NCBI GenBank assembly: GCA_017656345.1
Contig: JACDNZ010000015.1
Span: 1 to 49,093, forward strand
Direction: 5' to 3'
DNA length: 49,093 nucleotides
From: Thermosipho sp. (in: thermotogales)
GTDB taxonomy: Bacteria; Thermotogota; Thermotogae; Thermotogales; Fervidobacteriaceae
Shown: one piece after another, positions 1 to 9,055 of the stretch
How the letters are laid out: the number at the start of each line of letters is the position of its first letter
How positions within the stretch are numbered: the stretch's first letter is position 1
The notes under the pieces: model-generated
The model's database searches: none
The model's input: the letters and a program-made list of their open reading frames with translations, nothing else
What the model was told of the DNA's origin: nothing
Program-made: the position numbers and the translations under genes

Positions 1-21
1 GATCGTTATTTGAATATTTAC

Positions 22-56
22 AAAAAAAGCTCTCCAATTTCGGAGAGCTTTTTTTA
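22..56 (+). terminator. Rho-independent terminator of an upstream gene
   Basis: The stem AGCTCTCC / GGAGAGCT has a 6-base loop and is followed by a run of T. An A-tract precedes it, so it could work in both directions. The gene it ends lies to the left of the window. Confidence 0.85.
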
Positions 57-119
57 CTTTATTTTTTTGCTATATATGTTAAAATTGATTTGGAATTTTA
101 AATGGACGGGAGTGTATAT

Positions 120-863
120 ATGCTGGAATTACGTAATGTAACTTACGAAGTATCAGGCAAGCGCATTTTAGATAATTTGAATTTGAAATTTGTACCTGGA
201 AAAAAATATGCAATATTGGGAACAAATGGTGCTGGAAAAAGTACGATTGGTTATATAATAATGGGTCTTGAAGATTATAAACCAACTACTGGTAGTATAT
301 TGTTGGATGGGAATGACATTACTGACAAATCAGTTTATGAACGTTCAAAGCTTGGAATTACTTTGATGTGGCAGGAACCATCAAGGTATGATGGTTTGAC
401 GGTTAGTACATATTTGACTTTAGGCGGTAAGCTTGATGTTAGTAAAGATACGGTTAATAATGTGCTTGAAAAAGTAGGTCTTGATCCAAAACTTTATTTA
501 AATAGATTTGTGGATAAAAGTTTAAGTGGTGGCGAAAGGAAAAGAGTAGAACTTGCTTCTATTCTATTATTAAAGCCAAAATATGTTATTTTAGATGAAC
601 CTGATTCAGGTATTGATATAATGAGTCTTGAAATGATTAATAATATTATTGATTATATATCATCGTATAATGGTACTCCGATAGTGATTACTCACCGTGA
701 AGAAATGGCTTACAACACAAATGAAGCTTATTTGCTTTGCGCTGGAAAAATATTAACATCCGGGAAAACGGGTGATGTGATAAAGATATTTAAAAATATT
801 TGTAATTCATGTACTCATCCTAACGTTCCTGTGTCAGAGGAGTTGAAAATTGATGGACGTTAA
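120..863 (+). CDS. sufC: SufC-type Fe-S cluster assembly ATPase
   Basis: This 247-aa cytoplasmic ABC ATPase should power the SufB/D scaffold in Fe-S cluster assembly. Visible motifs are Walker A GTNGAGKST, signature LSGGERKR, Walker B YVILDEPDSGIDI and the H-loop ITHRE. The ERKR and DSGIDI surroundings are typical of SufC rather than of import ATPases. The ATG at 120 is preferred over the in-frame ATG at 102, because the GGGAG at 108-112 is correctly spaced only for 120. The 3' end overlaps the next gene by 14 bases, so the two are translationally coupled. Family assignment is firm. The pathway role is inferred from the partner gene. Confidence 0.93.
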   Translation: MLELRNVTYEVSGKRILDNLNLKFVPGKKYAILGTNGAGKSTIGYIIMGLEDYKPTTGSILLDGNDITDKSVYERSKLGITLMWQEPSRYDGLTVSTYLTLGGKLDVSKDTVNNVLEKVGLDPKLYLNRFVDKSLSGGERKRVELASILLLKPKYVILDEPDSGIDIMSLEMINNIIDYISSYNGTPIVITHREEMAYNTNEAYLLCAGKILTSGKTGDVIKIFKNICNSCTHPNVPVSEELKIDGR

Positions 864-1803
864 GAGGGAATTTGAAACAATCGTAAAAACAGTAGAAAAA
901 TTAGGAACTGATGCTTCAAAATTTTTGGATAAAAGAATTGCTTCAATTATAATTAGTGGTGATAAGGTTATCGGGTTGAATAATGTTGAAGGTATTAAAC
1001 TTGTCCCTAAACAAATAGAAAATGGGGTACAGGTAGATATGGAAATTCTGGAAAATGTTCATATTCCCATGCCTGTTCATGTATGTACTGGTTATGTTGA
1101 AAAGAAAGGATTACAGAAAGTTATTTTCAATATTACAGTTAGAAGAGGTGCAAGAGTTAAATTTTTAGCTCATTGCGTTTTCCCACAGGTGGAAGAATTC
1201 ACCCACACTGCTGTATCAAATGTTATCGTTGAAGAGGGTGCATATATGGAATATGCTGACGAGCACTATCACAGTGATTCGGGGACAATAAATCTTTCAA
1301 CAAAAACATTTGCTCATGTAAAAAAGGATGGTGTATATAAAAATACATTTTCTCTTACAAAAACTCGCGTAGGGAAATTAAATATTGAAATGGAATTGAC
1401 TCTTGAAGAAAATGCTGTGGGAGAGTTGGTTTCAAAAGTAAAAACTTCAAAAACTGATGAGGTCAAGGTGAACGAAATTTTAAGGTTAGAAGGAACGCAT
1501 TCAAAAGGTCTTGCTAAAACAATAGTTGTAGCATTGGATCAATCCAAAGCTAAAGTTTTAAATGAAGCATATGGTAATGCACCTTATTCAAGAGCTCACA
1601 TTTCATGTGAAGAAATTACTAAAGGAGATAAAGTTGATGTTTCTACTATTCCGATTTTAAAAATAACAGATGATCTTTCTGAATTAACTCATGAAGCATC
1701 CATTGGAAGAGTAAATCAAAAACAACTAGAAATGCTTATGGCAAAGGGATTGACAGAAGAAGAAGCAACAGAACTCATAATTAAAGGATTACTACATGAT
1801 TAA
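850..1803 (+). CDS. SufB/SufD-family scaffold protein (short form)
   Basis: This 317-aa SufBD-family protein should form the beta-helical scaffold on which Fe-S clusters are built, partnered with the SufC-type ATPase just upstream. The C-terminal core has the SufBD pattern, with SRAHISCEE near residue 250 followed by DKVDVSTIPIL. By eye, the Cys there aligns with the functional Cys of SufB. It is much shorter than E. coli SufB or SufD (over 400 residues) and no second paralog, SufS or SufU follows. The start at 850 has AGAGGAG seven bases upstream; a second ATG lies at 853. A terminator follows directly, so this is a two-gene unit. Confidence 0.9.
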   Translation: MMDVKREFETIVKTVEKLGTDASKFLDKRIASIIISGDKVIGLNNVEGIKLVPKQIENGVQVDMEILENVHIPMPVHVCTGYVEKKGLQKVIFNITVRRGARVKFLAHCVFPQVEEFTHTAVSNVIVEEGAYMEYADEHYHSDSGTINLSTKTFAHVKKDGVYKNTFSLTKTRVGKLNIEMELTLEENAVGELVSKVKTSKTDEVKVNEILRLEGTHSKGLAKTIVVALDQSKAKVLNEAYGNAPYSRAHISCEEITKGDKVDVSTIPILKITDDLSELTHEASIGRVNQKQLEMLMAKGLTEEEATELIIKGLLHD

Positions 1804-1826
1804 TTAAGGTAATATTTATATTAGGT

Positions 1827-1858
1827 AAAACTCGCTAGTTTCTAGCGAGTTTTTTTTA
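1827..1858. terminator. Bidirectional terminator between suf pair and CPBP protease gene
   Basis: The stem ACTCGCTAG / CTAGCGAGT with a 3-base loop is followed by eight T on the + strand and four T on the - strand. It lies between convergent genes. Confidence 0.88.
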
Positions 1859-1893
1859 TGATGAAGGCGGGTAGTTGTTTTAGCACCAATAAA

Positions 1894-2571
1894 CTAGGTA
1901 TTGGTTTTTATTGAAGAAAAACTTATCCCATCCATGATATTGTGGATTAATATAGGATAAATAATACTATTAGTTTCTTGGAATATATATCCTAAAATAA
2001 CTGAAATAATAAACCTTGTTGGTAAAAGCTGAAAAAATATCCTACTTGATTCATTTTTGCTTTTTACATTTAGTATATGAAAAAGTACAAAAATTATACT
2101 GGTGATAAAAACTGAATAAGAAACTTTAAAAATATATCCTTCGATATTCATATGTAGGTATGTTTGTATTAACCCTCTGAAAAACACTTCTTCAGTTGGA
2201 CCAACTAATAACCAGACATATATTTTTTGCCATTTTGAACTTAAATTCAAATACTGGATGTTTTTAATATCATCTTTCGTGGAGAATTTTGAAAGTATAT
2301 ATGCAAGTAAAAATAAAGGAATTCCAAAAATAAAAAGGTAGAAAATACCTTTTTTGTAGTTGCCGAGCCGGAATCCCATATTACTCAACGAAATTTTAAG
2401 AAGGAAGGCTATAACAATGGAGTATAATATAGTTATAGGAGACAAAATTGATTGAATTTTAAAAATATCACGAGTGATATTTTTATATAAGTTGTAAGAT
2501 ACTTTTTTTGCAATAAGCAGGTAAAGAATGATTACAAATAATACATTTAAAATTGGAAGTATAATGTTCAT
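1894..2571 (-). CDS. CPBP-family intramembrane metalloprotease
   Basis: This 225-aa multi-pass membrane protein of the CPBP (CAAX protease/Abi) family has about six hydrophobic segments. The three family motifs are present: EEVFFRG near residue 128, FxxxH in FVLFHILN, and HNxxD in HNIMDGI. These carry the catalytic Glu pair and His residues. The start is ATG with GAGGTGA upstream. Substrate is unknown; the family includes prenyl-protein proteases and bacteriocin-immunity proteins. It stands alone, convergent with the suf pair and divergent from iadA, with no peptide precursor visible beside it. Confidence 0.85.
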   Translation of the reverse strand: MNIILPILNVLFVIILYLLIAKKVSYNLYKNITRDIFKIQSILSPITILYSIVIAFLLKISLSNMGFRLGNYKKGIFYLFIFGIPLFLLAYILSKFSTKDDIKNIQYLNLSSKWQKIYVWLLVGPTEEVFFRGLIQTYLHMNIEGYIFKVSYSVFITSIIFVLFHILNVKSKNESSRIFFQLLPTRFIISVILGYIFQETNSIIYPILIHNIMDGISFSSIKTNT

Positions 2572-2616
2572 TAAATCACCTCAAGTTAATTATATATGAA
2601 TAAGGAGGAAAATCAA

Positions 2617-3777
2617 ATGTTAAAACTGTTAAAGAATGCAAAGGTATTTTCTCCAAGATATCTAGGAAAAAAAGACATTTTAGTGGTGGGAGATAAGATA
2701 GGCTTGATAGATGATGAAATAAGTGTGAATATAACGGCTTTAAATGTTGAAGTATACGATTTTTCGAATAGAATAATTGTTCCCGGGTTTATAGATGCAC
2801 ATGTTCATATAACAGGTGGAGGAGGAGAAGGAGGATATTCTACTAGAACTCCTGAAATTTACTTAGGTGAATTAATAAAGGCAGGGATTACTACTGTTGT
2901 TGGATGTTTGGGTACTGATGGTATAACAAGAAGTTTGGAAAATTTGTATGCCAAAGCAAAAGCTCTGGATGAAGAAGGGATTACTGCTTATATTTATACT
3001 GGATCATATGCAGTTCCACCTTTAACTTTTACAGGTGATATTACGAAAGATATAGTAATTATTGATAAAGTAATAGGTGTAGGTGAAATAGCTATATCTG
3101 ATCACAGATCGACTCAGCCTTCTATAGAAGAATTAAAAAAGATAGTTTCACGAGCAAGGTTAGGAGGGTTGATTTCTGGTAAAGCTGGTGTGGTTAATTT
3201 TCATGTAGGTTCAGGTGAGAATGGTATAGATTATCTGCTTGAAATAATAAGAAAAACTGAAATACCAGTTACTCATTTGTATCCAACACATATGAATAGA
3301 AATAAAAGTTTGATAGATCAGGGGATAGAGTTTGCAAAGTATGGAGGTTTTTTTGATTTAACGACCAGTTCTTCAAAAGAAGAAGGAATCGACAAAACTA
3401 TAAGTTACTTAGGATATTGCTTTGAAAATAAAGTTTTGGATAAAGTTACTTTAACTTCTGATGGTCAAGGAAGTTTACCTGTTTTCAATCAGAAAGGAGA
3501 TTTTGTTGGTCTAAAAATTGGAGAAGTATCATCTTTATTTGAAACAGTAAAAAAAGCAGTTGAAAGAGGATTATTACCATTTGAAGAAGCTTTGAAAACT
3601 GTTACAATAAATCCTTCAAAAGTTTTAAAATTAAACTCAAAGGGCGAGATAGGAATAAACAAAGATGCTGATATAGTAATTTTAAATGAAGATTTAAGTA
3701 TTGATAGTGTAATTGCAAAAGGAAATATTGTAATGTTTGAAAAAAATTTAGTAAGAAAAGGAACATTTGAGAGTTAG
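2617..3777 (+). CDS. iadA: Isoaspartyl dipeptidase (beta-aspartyl peptidase)
   Basis: This 386-aa amidohydrolase cleaves isoaspartyl (beta-Asp) dipeptides that arise from damaged proteins. The family pattern is clear: metal-binding GFIDAHVHI (His62, His64) followed by [14 protein letters not shown], then [18 protein letters not shown] and the catalytic-Asp region LTSDGQGS. At the position of the carboxylated Lys of E. coli IadA (VIGVK) this protein has VIGVGE, so Glu157 would bridge the metals. The ATG at 2617 is chosen because AAGGAGG at 2602-2608 is spaced for it; the ATG at 2596 lies upstream of that site. The Clp gene follows after 16 bases, probably in one transcript. Confidence 0.93.
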   Translation: MLKLLKNAKVFSPRYLGKKDILVVGDKIGLIDDEISVNITALNVEVYDFSNRIIVPGFIDAHVHITGGGGEGGYSTRTPEIYLGELIKAGITTVVGCLGTDGITRSLENLYAKAKALDEEGITAYIYTGSYAVPPLTFTGDITKDIVIIDKVIGVGEIAISDHRSTQPSIEELKKIVSRARLGGLISGKAGVVNFHVGSGENGIDYLLEIIRKTEIPVTHLYPTHMNRNKSLIDQGIEFAKYGGFFDLTTSSSKEEGIDKTISYLGYCFENKVLDKVTLTSDGQGSLPVFNQKGDFVGLKIGEVSSLFETVKKAVERGLLPFEEALKTVTINPSKVLKLNSKGEIGINKDADIVILNEDLSIDSVIAKGNIVMFEKNLVRKGTFES

Positions 3778-3793
3778 AAAAGGAGGGAAGTAT

Positions 3794-6001
3794 ATGTTTG
3801 ACTTAAATGAATACACGGAAAATGGACAAAGAATTTTAATGTCTGTTTCTGATATTTTAAGAAGATACAAACAAAATCAAATGTCATCTGAACATATTCT
3901 TTTAGCAATTTTAGAAGATGATGAAAATGCCGCAAAAGATGTTCTGAAGCATTTAAAAGTGGATTTGATGGAACTAAAATCGGAAATTGAAACTTTCGTT
4001 TCTAGATACGGAGTTAAATCAAATGCTCCAGCTGGTCAAATCTTTATTACACCTGATGCAAGACATGTAATTGAAGAAGCAAAAAAAGAAGCAAAGAGAA
4101 TGGGGGACGAAAAAATAGGATCAGATCATCTCTTGCTTGCAATGACACTTTTACCAGAAAGTATGACTTATAGGATTTTATCAAGGTATGGAGTTACACA
4201 GGACAGGGTGTACCAGGCTATAAAAGAATTACGAACTTCTGGTAAAAGTTCTGAAGATGAAAATATTGATGTTTTAGCAAAATTCACAGAAGATTTGACC
4301 GATCTTGCCAGAAAAGGAAAATTGTTACCGGTTATTGGGCGAGAAAAGGAAATCTTTAGGATAATGGAAATTTTGGGGCGAAAATTAAAGAACAATCCAG
4401 TAGTAATAGGTGATCCAGGAGTTGGGAAGACGGCAATAGTTGAGGGATTAGCCCAAAAGATAGTTAAAAATGAGGTTCCAGAATTTCTTAAAGATAAGCG
4501 TATATTAAAATTGGATCTTGCAAAAGTGATTGCTGGTACAAAATTTAGAGGGGAATTTGAAGAAAGACTTAAAAAGATAGTAGATATCGTGAAAAAATCA
4601 CCGGATATAATACTCTTTATTGATGAAATTCATACAGTAGTAGGCGCAGGAGCTTCTGAGGGATCAGTAGATGCTGCAAATATTTTAAAGCCAGAACTTG
4701 CAAGAGGAGAACTAAGATGTATTGGTGCAACTACCGTTGAAGAATATAGAAAATACATTGAAAAAGATAAGGCACTTGAAAGGAGATTTCAACCAGTTTT
4801 TGTTGATGAACCAACTGTAGAAGAGACAATAGAAATATTAAAGGGATTGAAAGAATCATTTGAAAATTTTCATAAGGTAGAGATAAAAGAAGAAGCACTT
4901 GAAACAGCAGCAAAACTTGGAGCAAGATATATTACTGAAAGATTTTTACCAGATAAAGCAGTTGATCTTGTTGATGAGTCTGCTTCCAGGGTAAAGATTA
5001 TTAATGGGAAAATTGTAACTGAAGAAGATATAGCAAAAACAGTAGAAATGTGGACAGGGATTCCAACAGGTAAAATAATGGAAACTGAAAAAGAAAAGCT
5101 AAAGAATTTGGAAAAGTTAATTCACGAAAAATTTGTAGATCAAGAAGAAGCAGTAAAAGTAGTTGCAAGTGCTATAAGAATGTCGAGAACAGGTATTAGA
5201 AATAAAAATAAACCAGCAGGTGTCTTTTTATTCTTGGGGCCAACCGGTGTTGGAAAAACTGAACTTGCAAAAAGATTATCAGACATTTTATTCGGATCTG
5301 AAAGTTCCTTGATAAGAATTGATATGAGCGAATATATGGAAAAACATTCGGTTTCAAGATTAATTGGTGCACCTCCAGGATATGTAGGGTATGAAGAAGG
5401 TGGTCAGTTAACTGAGGCAGTTCGTAGGAGACCTTATAGTGTGGTATTACTTGATGAAATTGAAAAAGCAAATCCAGAAATTTTCAATATTTTACTTCAG
5501 GTTTTTGATGATGGTAGACTTACTGATGGAAAAGGTAATACTGTTGATTTTAGAAATACAATAATAATTATGACCAGTAATATTGGGAGTGATTTAATTA
5601 CAAAAAGCATTGAAGAAAATGAAGCATCAGAATTAACAATTTTAATTGAAGATGTTATCAAAACGAAGTTTAAACCAGAATTTTTAAATAGATTAGATGC
5701 TATTGTTATTTTTAAACCTTTAAAAAGAATAGATATTGAAAAGATTGTTGATATTTATACAAAGGAATTAAACCAAAGACTTGAAGATCAGAATATTGAA
5801 GTTGTTTTAGAAGAAAGTGTAAAAAAGTATTTATCCGAACATGGATATATACCTTCAATGGGTGCACGTCCTTTAAGAAGATTGTTTGAAAATGTAATAG
5901 AATTTACAATTTCAGATTTAATAATCAATGATAAATTAAAAAAAGGAAATAAAGTAATCTTCAAAGTTAATGAGAGAGGTGTAGAATATGAGATTTTATG
6001 A
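3794..6001 (+). CDS. Clp/Hsp100 AAA+ unfoldase, no M domain, no ClpP loop
   Basis: This 735-aa two-ring AAA+ chaperone unfolds proteins by ATP-driven threading. It has two Clp_N repeats (about 1-145). NBD1 has Walker [10 protein letters not shown] near 207, Walker [10 protein letters not shown] and arginine finger ERRF. NBD2 has GPTGVGKTE near 481, [10 protein letters not shown] and sensor-2 GARPLRR. NBD1 runs into NBD2 ([15 protein letters not shown]...WTGIPTGKI) with no coiled-coil M domain, as in ClpA. After TSNIGSDLI the spacing to FKPEF matches ClpB, so the IGF/IGL ClpP-docking loop is missing. ClpA, ClpB or ClpC names would therefore each mislead. The ATG at 3794 follows AGGAGGG; the in-frame start at 3767 lies upstream of that site. 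Confidence 0.9.
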   Translation: MFDLNEYTENGQRILMSVSDILRRYKQNQMSSEHILLAILEDDENAAKDVLKHLKVDLMELKSEIETFVSRYGVKSNAPAGQIFITPDARHVIEEAKKEAKRMGDEKIGSDHLLLAMTLLPESMTYRILSRYGVTQDRVYQAIKELRTSGKSSEDENIDVLAKFTEDLTDLARKGKLLPVIGREKEIFRIMEILGRKLKNNPVVIGDPGVGKTAIVEGLAQKIVKNEVPEFLKDKRILKLDLAKVIAGTKFRGEFEERLKKIVDIVKKSPDIILFIDEIHTVVGAGASEGSVDAANILKPELARGELRCIGATTVEEYRKYIEKDKALERRFQPVFVDEPTVEETIEILKGLKESFENFHKVEIKEEALETAAKLGARYITERFLPDKAVDLVDESASRVKIINGKIVTEEDIAKTVEMWTGIPTGKIMETEKEKLKNLEKLIHEKFVDQEEAVKVVASAIRMSRTGIRNKNKPAGVFLFLGPTGVGKTELAKRLSDILFGSESSLIRIDMSEYMEKHSVSRLIGAPPGYVGYEEGGQLTEAVRRRPYSVVLLDEIEKANPEIFNILLQVFDDGRLTDGKGNTVDFRNTIIIMTSNIGSDLITKSIEENEASELTILIEDVIKTKFKPEFLNRLDAIVIFKPLKRIDIEKIVDIYTKELNQRLEDQNIEVVLEESVKKYLSEHGYIPSMGARPLRRLFENVIEFTISDLIINDKLKKGNKVIFKVNERGVEYEIL

Positions 6002-6031
6002 TATAATATTTTTGGAACCTTTTCCAGTTTA

Positions 6032-6060
6032 TTGAGTAGAATTTCCTAAATTGGTATATA
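6032..6060 (+). promoter_or_regulatory. Likely promoter of malEFG
   Basis: TTGAGT (6032-6037) and TATATA (6055-6060) are separated by 17 bases, about 40 bases before the malE start. An overlapping TATAAT at 6057-6062 is an alternative -10. No clear operator was found. Confidence 0.5.
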
Positions 6061-6101
6061 ATAATTTTGCAAATTCTATTTTAAAAAAGGAGGGGAAGTT
6101 T

Positions 6102-7274
6102 ATGAAAAAGTTATTGGTTGCCTTATTAATGGTCGTTATGATTGTCAGCGCTTTTGCAGTCAAGATAACCATTTGGACTTCAGAAGCACAAGCTCCAATA
6201 CTTACACAACTTGCAGATGAATTTAAATCAATTTATGGTATTGATGTTGAAGTTGTACAAGTAAATTTTGGAGATATTAAATCTAAATTTTTGACGGCGG
6301 CACCAGCAGGTGAAGGAGCAGATATTATAGTTGGTGCACATGACTGGGTTGGAGAACTTGTTGCAAACGGACTTCTTGAACCAATCCCAGTTCTTCCAGA
6401 TAAAGAACAATACTTACCAACACCAATCAAAGCATTTACATTTAATGGGCAACTTTACGGTATTCCATATGCATTTGATGGACCAGCATTGGTATATAAT
6501 AAAGACTATGTTGAGGAACCTCCAAAAACATTCGATGAACTTATTGAACTTGCAAAACAAATTCAAGAAGAATATGAAGGTGAAGTTAGAGGTTTAGTTT
6601 ATGATTTCAAAAATTTCTACTTCAGTAGTTTTGCAATTTTTGGATATGGTGGTTATGTATTCGGGGAAAAAGATGGAAAAATTAATGTTAAAGATATAGG
6701 ACTTGCAAATGAAGGAGCAATAAAAGGTTTATCATTGATTAAGAGACTTGTTGATGAAGGAATTCTTGAATCAGGAGACAATTATAACGTAATGGATGGC
6801 CTTTTCAAAGATGGGCAAGCTGCAATGATTATAAATGGTCCATGGGCAGTTACTGGTTGGAGACAGGCAGGTATTGATTTTGGAATTGCTCCAATCCCAC
6901 AACTTGAACCTGGCGTTGACCCAAAACCATTCTTTGGTGCACAAGGATTTATGGTTAATGCAAAAAGTCCAAATAAATTATATGCAATTGAATTCTTAAC
7001 AAAATTCATTGCTACAAAGGATATTATGTATAGAATTTATCTTGCTGATCCAAGAGTACCATCAAGAAAAGACTTATTGCCATTGGTTGATGATGTAACA
7101 AAAGCATTTGCAGAATTCTTAGGAAATTATGGTCTCCCAATGCCAAATGTTCCAGAAATGGCAGGAGTTTGGGGTGCAATGGGAGATGCCCTTTCTAAGG
7201 CTCTTGACCAAGGCGTTCCTGTTGAACAAGCATTGAAAGAAGCAGTTAACACCATTTTAGCAACAATTAAGTAA
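6102..7274 (+). CDS. malE: Maltose/maltooligosaccharide-binding protein of an ABC importer
   Basis: This 390-aa extracytoplasmic solute-binding protein (MalE family) delivers maltose-type sugars to the MalFG permease encoded next. It has a signal peptide (Lys-Lys, hydrophobic stretch, cleavage near SAFA, residue 20) and the mature start KITIWTSEAQ. Later family blocks include YGIPYAFDGPALVYNKD and MIINGPWAVTGW. Aromatic residues fit a sugar site. The ATG at 6102 sits after AAGGAGGGG. A GC-rich hairpin separates it from malF, which would raise binding-protein output relative to the permeases. Trehalose as substrate cannot be excluded. Confidence 0.92.
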   Translation: MKKLLVALLMVVMIVSAFAVKITIWTSEAQAPILTQLADEFKSIYGIDVEVVQVNFGDIKSKFLTAAPAGEGADIIVGAHDWVGELVANGLLEPIPVLPDKEQYLPTPIKAFTFNGQLYGIPYAFDGPALVYNKDYVEEPPKTFDELIELAKQIQEEYEGEVRGLVYDFKNFYFSSFAIFGYGGYVFGEKDGKINVKDIGLANEGAIKGLSLIKRLVDEGILESGDNYNVMDGLFKDGQAAMIINGPWAVTGWRQAGIDFGIAPIPQLEPGVDPKPFFGAQGFMVNAKSPNKLYAIEFLTKFIATKDIMYRIYLADPRVPSRKDLLPLVDDVTKAFAEFLGNYGLPMPNVPEMAGVWGAMGDALSKALDQGVPVEQALKEAVNTILATIK

Positions 7275-7298
7275 TAATTTTGTTTGTGATAAATAATT

Positions 7299-7327
7299 AA
7301 AGGGGGAAGTGTTTTCCCCCTTTTTTA
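7299..7327 (+). terminator. Attenuating terminator between malE and malF
   Basis: The stem AAGGGGGAA / TTCCCCCTT has a short GTGTT loop and is followed by a T-tract. It lies inside an apparent operon, so partial termination is more likely than complete termination. Confidence 0.85.
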
Positions 7328-7348
7328 AAATATTTGGGAGGAGATGCA

Positions 7349-9055
7349 ATGAAGAAATTTCTTAAAATTGTTGGCTGGATTCTTCTAGCTTTATTTAACG
7401 CTTTTTCTGTCTGGGGAGCGTTATTTTTATTTCAAAAAGGTTTTTACGAACTCTCGGTAACGTTTTTTGTTTTGATAGTTCTTATAGATTATTTTATATT
7501 TAATAGAAAGTCTTATCCTTTTAGATATATGATTCCCGCAATGATTTTGCTTTTTATACTTGTTTTGTATCCAATTATATTTACAATTAAAACTGCTTTT
7601 ACAAATTATGGAACTGGTCATATAATGACACGCCAGGAAGTAGTTGATAGGCTTCTGACTGACCCGGTTTATACTTATGTACCCAAGGATGCAAAAGAAT
7701 ACAAATATGAAGTCTTTGTTAGGTTTGATGGAATAGAACCTACGGAAGATTTCAAATTACTGGTTATTACTCAAAATGGTGAAGAGTATGTTATGGGTGA
7801 TATAAAAAGTGTAAGAATGCAGGCTGGACAAATGCTTTTAGGGGAAGCCGATTTAGAGGATGTAAGTACGTACGATTTAATCAGGGAAGATGGAAAAATA
7901 ATAGCAATAATTGAGGATGGGAAAACTTATAATTACTTTTATTCACCTGAAGATCCGGATACTGCTTTAAATGAAGTGTTTTTCAAATCTAAAATAGGTT
8001 TTCCTATTTTAAGTAAAGTGGAAATTATTGATTTAGAAGGTAATAGATTGTCAATGAGATTTAGCGATGATGGAACATTGAGATTAAAAAGTATTAGGCA
8101 TTTATATAGATTATCTTTGGCAGAAGTAATTGAAAAAGGAAAGAATGTTATAAAAACTGTCTTAGTTAATGATATTACCAATAAACCTTTGCTAGAAGAA
8201 AATGGAACCTTTTATGATTTTGATGAAAGTGGAGAGAAAGTCCCAATTATGGGATATATCTCATATGTAGGTTCAACAAACTTTGTCAAAATATTTACTG
8301 ATCCTACAATTTCAGGTCCATTTACAAAGATCTTTTTATGGAACTTTACTTACGCTGCTTTGAGTGTTTTATTTACTTTTGCAATAGGTCTTTCCTTTGC
8401 TCTTGTGTTGAACAACAGTGCTCTTAAAGGAAGATCTGTATATAGGACATTACTAATAATTCCCTGGGCAATACCTGCGTTTATTTCTGTATTAATTTGG
8501 AGAAATGGATTTTTCAATGAAACATATGGAATTATTAATAAATTCATTGTAAATGGGATTTTAAACAAAGAATCTATTCAATGGATGACAAATCCATTTT
8601 GGGCAAAAGTTGCTGTTTTAGTTGTTAATACCTGGTTAGGCTTTCCATATATGATGACGGTTAGTTTGGGGGCACTTCAAAGTATTCCTGATGAGTTGTA
8701 TGAAGCAGCTTCAATAGATGGAGCTTCCAGATATCAGAGTTTCTGGAAAATTACATTCCCACTTTTAATGACGACAGTTGCCCCACTTTTGGTTGGAAGT
8801 TTTGCTTTTAACTTCAATAATTTTGTGAATATTTACCTTTTAACAGGTGGAGGTCCAGCAATTCCAAATACTTCTACCCCAGCTGGAGCTACCGATATTT
8901 TGATTTCTTATACTTATAAGCTGGCTTTTGAAGCTGGTAGAGGTCAGGATTTTGGATTTGCCAGTGCTATATCCATATTGATATTCTTTATCGTAGCAGG
9001 AATAAGTTTCGTAAACTTTAGAATTTCTGGATCGTTTGAAGAGGTGAATAGATAA
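7349..9055 (+). CDS. malF: Maltose ABC transporter permease MalF
   Basis: This 568-aa inner-membrane permease has hydrophobic segments near 5-50 and 55-75. A large soluble loop (about 80-325) corresponds to the MalF P2 domain that contacts the binding protein. The transport core follows, with the EAA loop YEAASIDGASRYQSFWKI near 450 that docks the ATPase. The ATG at 7349 is preferred over an in-frame TTG at 7334, because GGGAGG at 7336-7341 serves 7349. The stop overlaps the malG start by one base. No ATPase gene (MalK) lies in the window, so a shared ATPase encoded elsewhere must serve it. Confidence 0.93.
   Translation: MKKFLKIVGWILLALFNAFSVWGALFLFQKGFYELSVTFFVLIVLIDYFIFNRKSYPFRYMIPAMILLFILVLYPIIFTIKTAFTNYGTGHIMTRQEVVDRLLTDPVYTYVPKDAKEYKYEVFVRFDGIEPTEDFKLLVITQNGEEYVMGDIKSVRMQAGQMLLGEADLEDVSTYDLIREDGKIIAIIEDGKTYNYFYSPEDPDTALNEVFFKSKIGFPILSKVEIIDLEGNRLSMRFSDDGTLRLKSIRHLYRLSLAEVIEKGKNVIKTVLVNDITNKPLLEENGTFYDFDESGEKVPIMGYISYVGSTNFVKIFTDPTISGPFTKIFLWNFTYAALSVLFTFAIGLSFALVLNNSALKGRSVYRTLLIIPWAIPAFISVLIWRNGFFNETYGIINKFIVNGILNKESIQWMTNPFWAKVAVLVVNTWLGFPYMMTVSLGALQSIPDELYEAASIDGASRYQSFWKITFPLLMTTVAPLLVGSFAFNFNNFVNIYLLTGGGPAIPNTSTPAGATDILISYTYKLAFEAGRGQDFGFASAISILIFFIVAGISFVNFRISGSFEEVNR

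Noticed and set aside
3794-6001. Naming the unfoldase ClpC or ClpB
   Set aside because: The M domain that defines ClpB and ClpC and the ClpP loop that defines ClpA and ClpC are both absent, so a generic name is safer.
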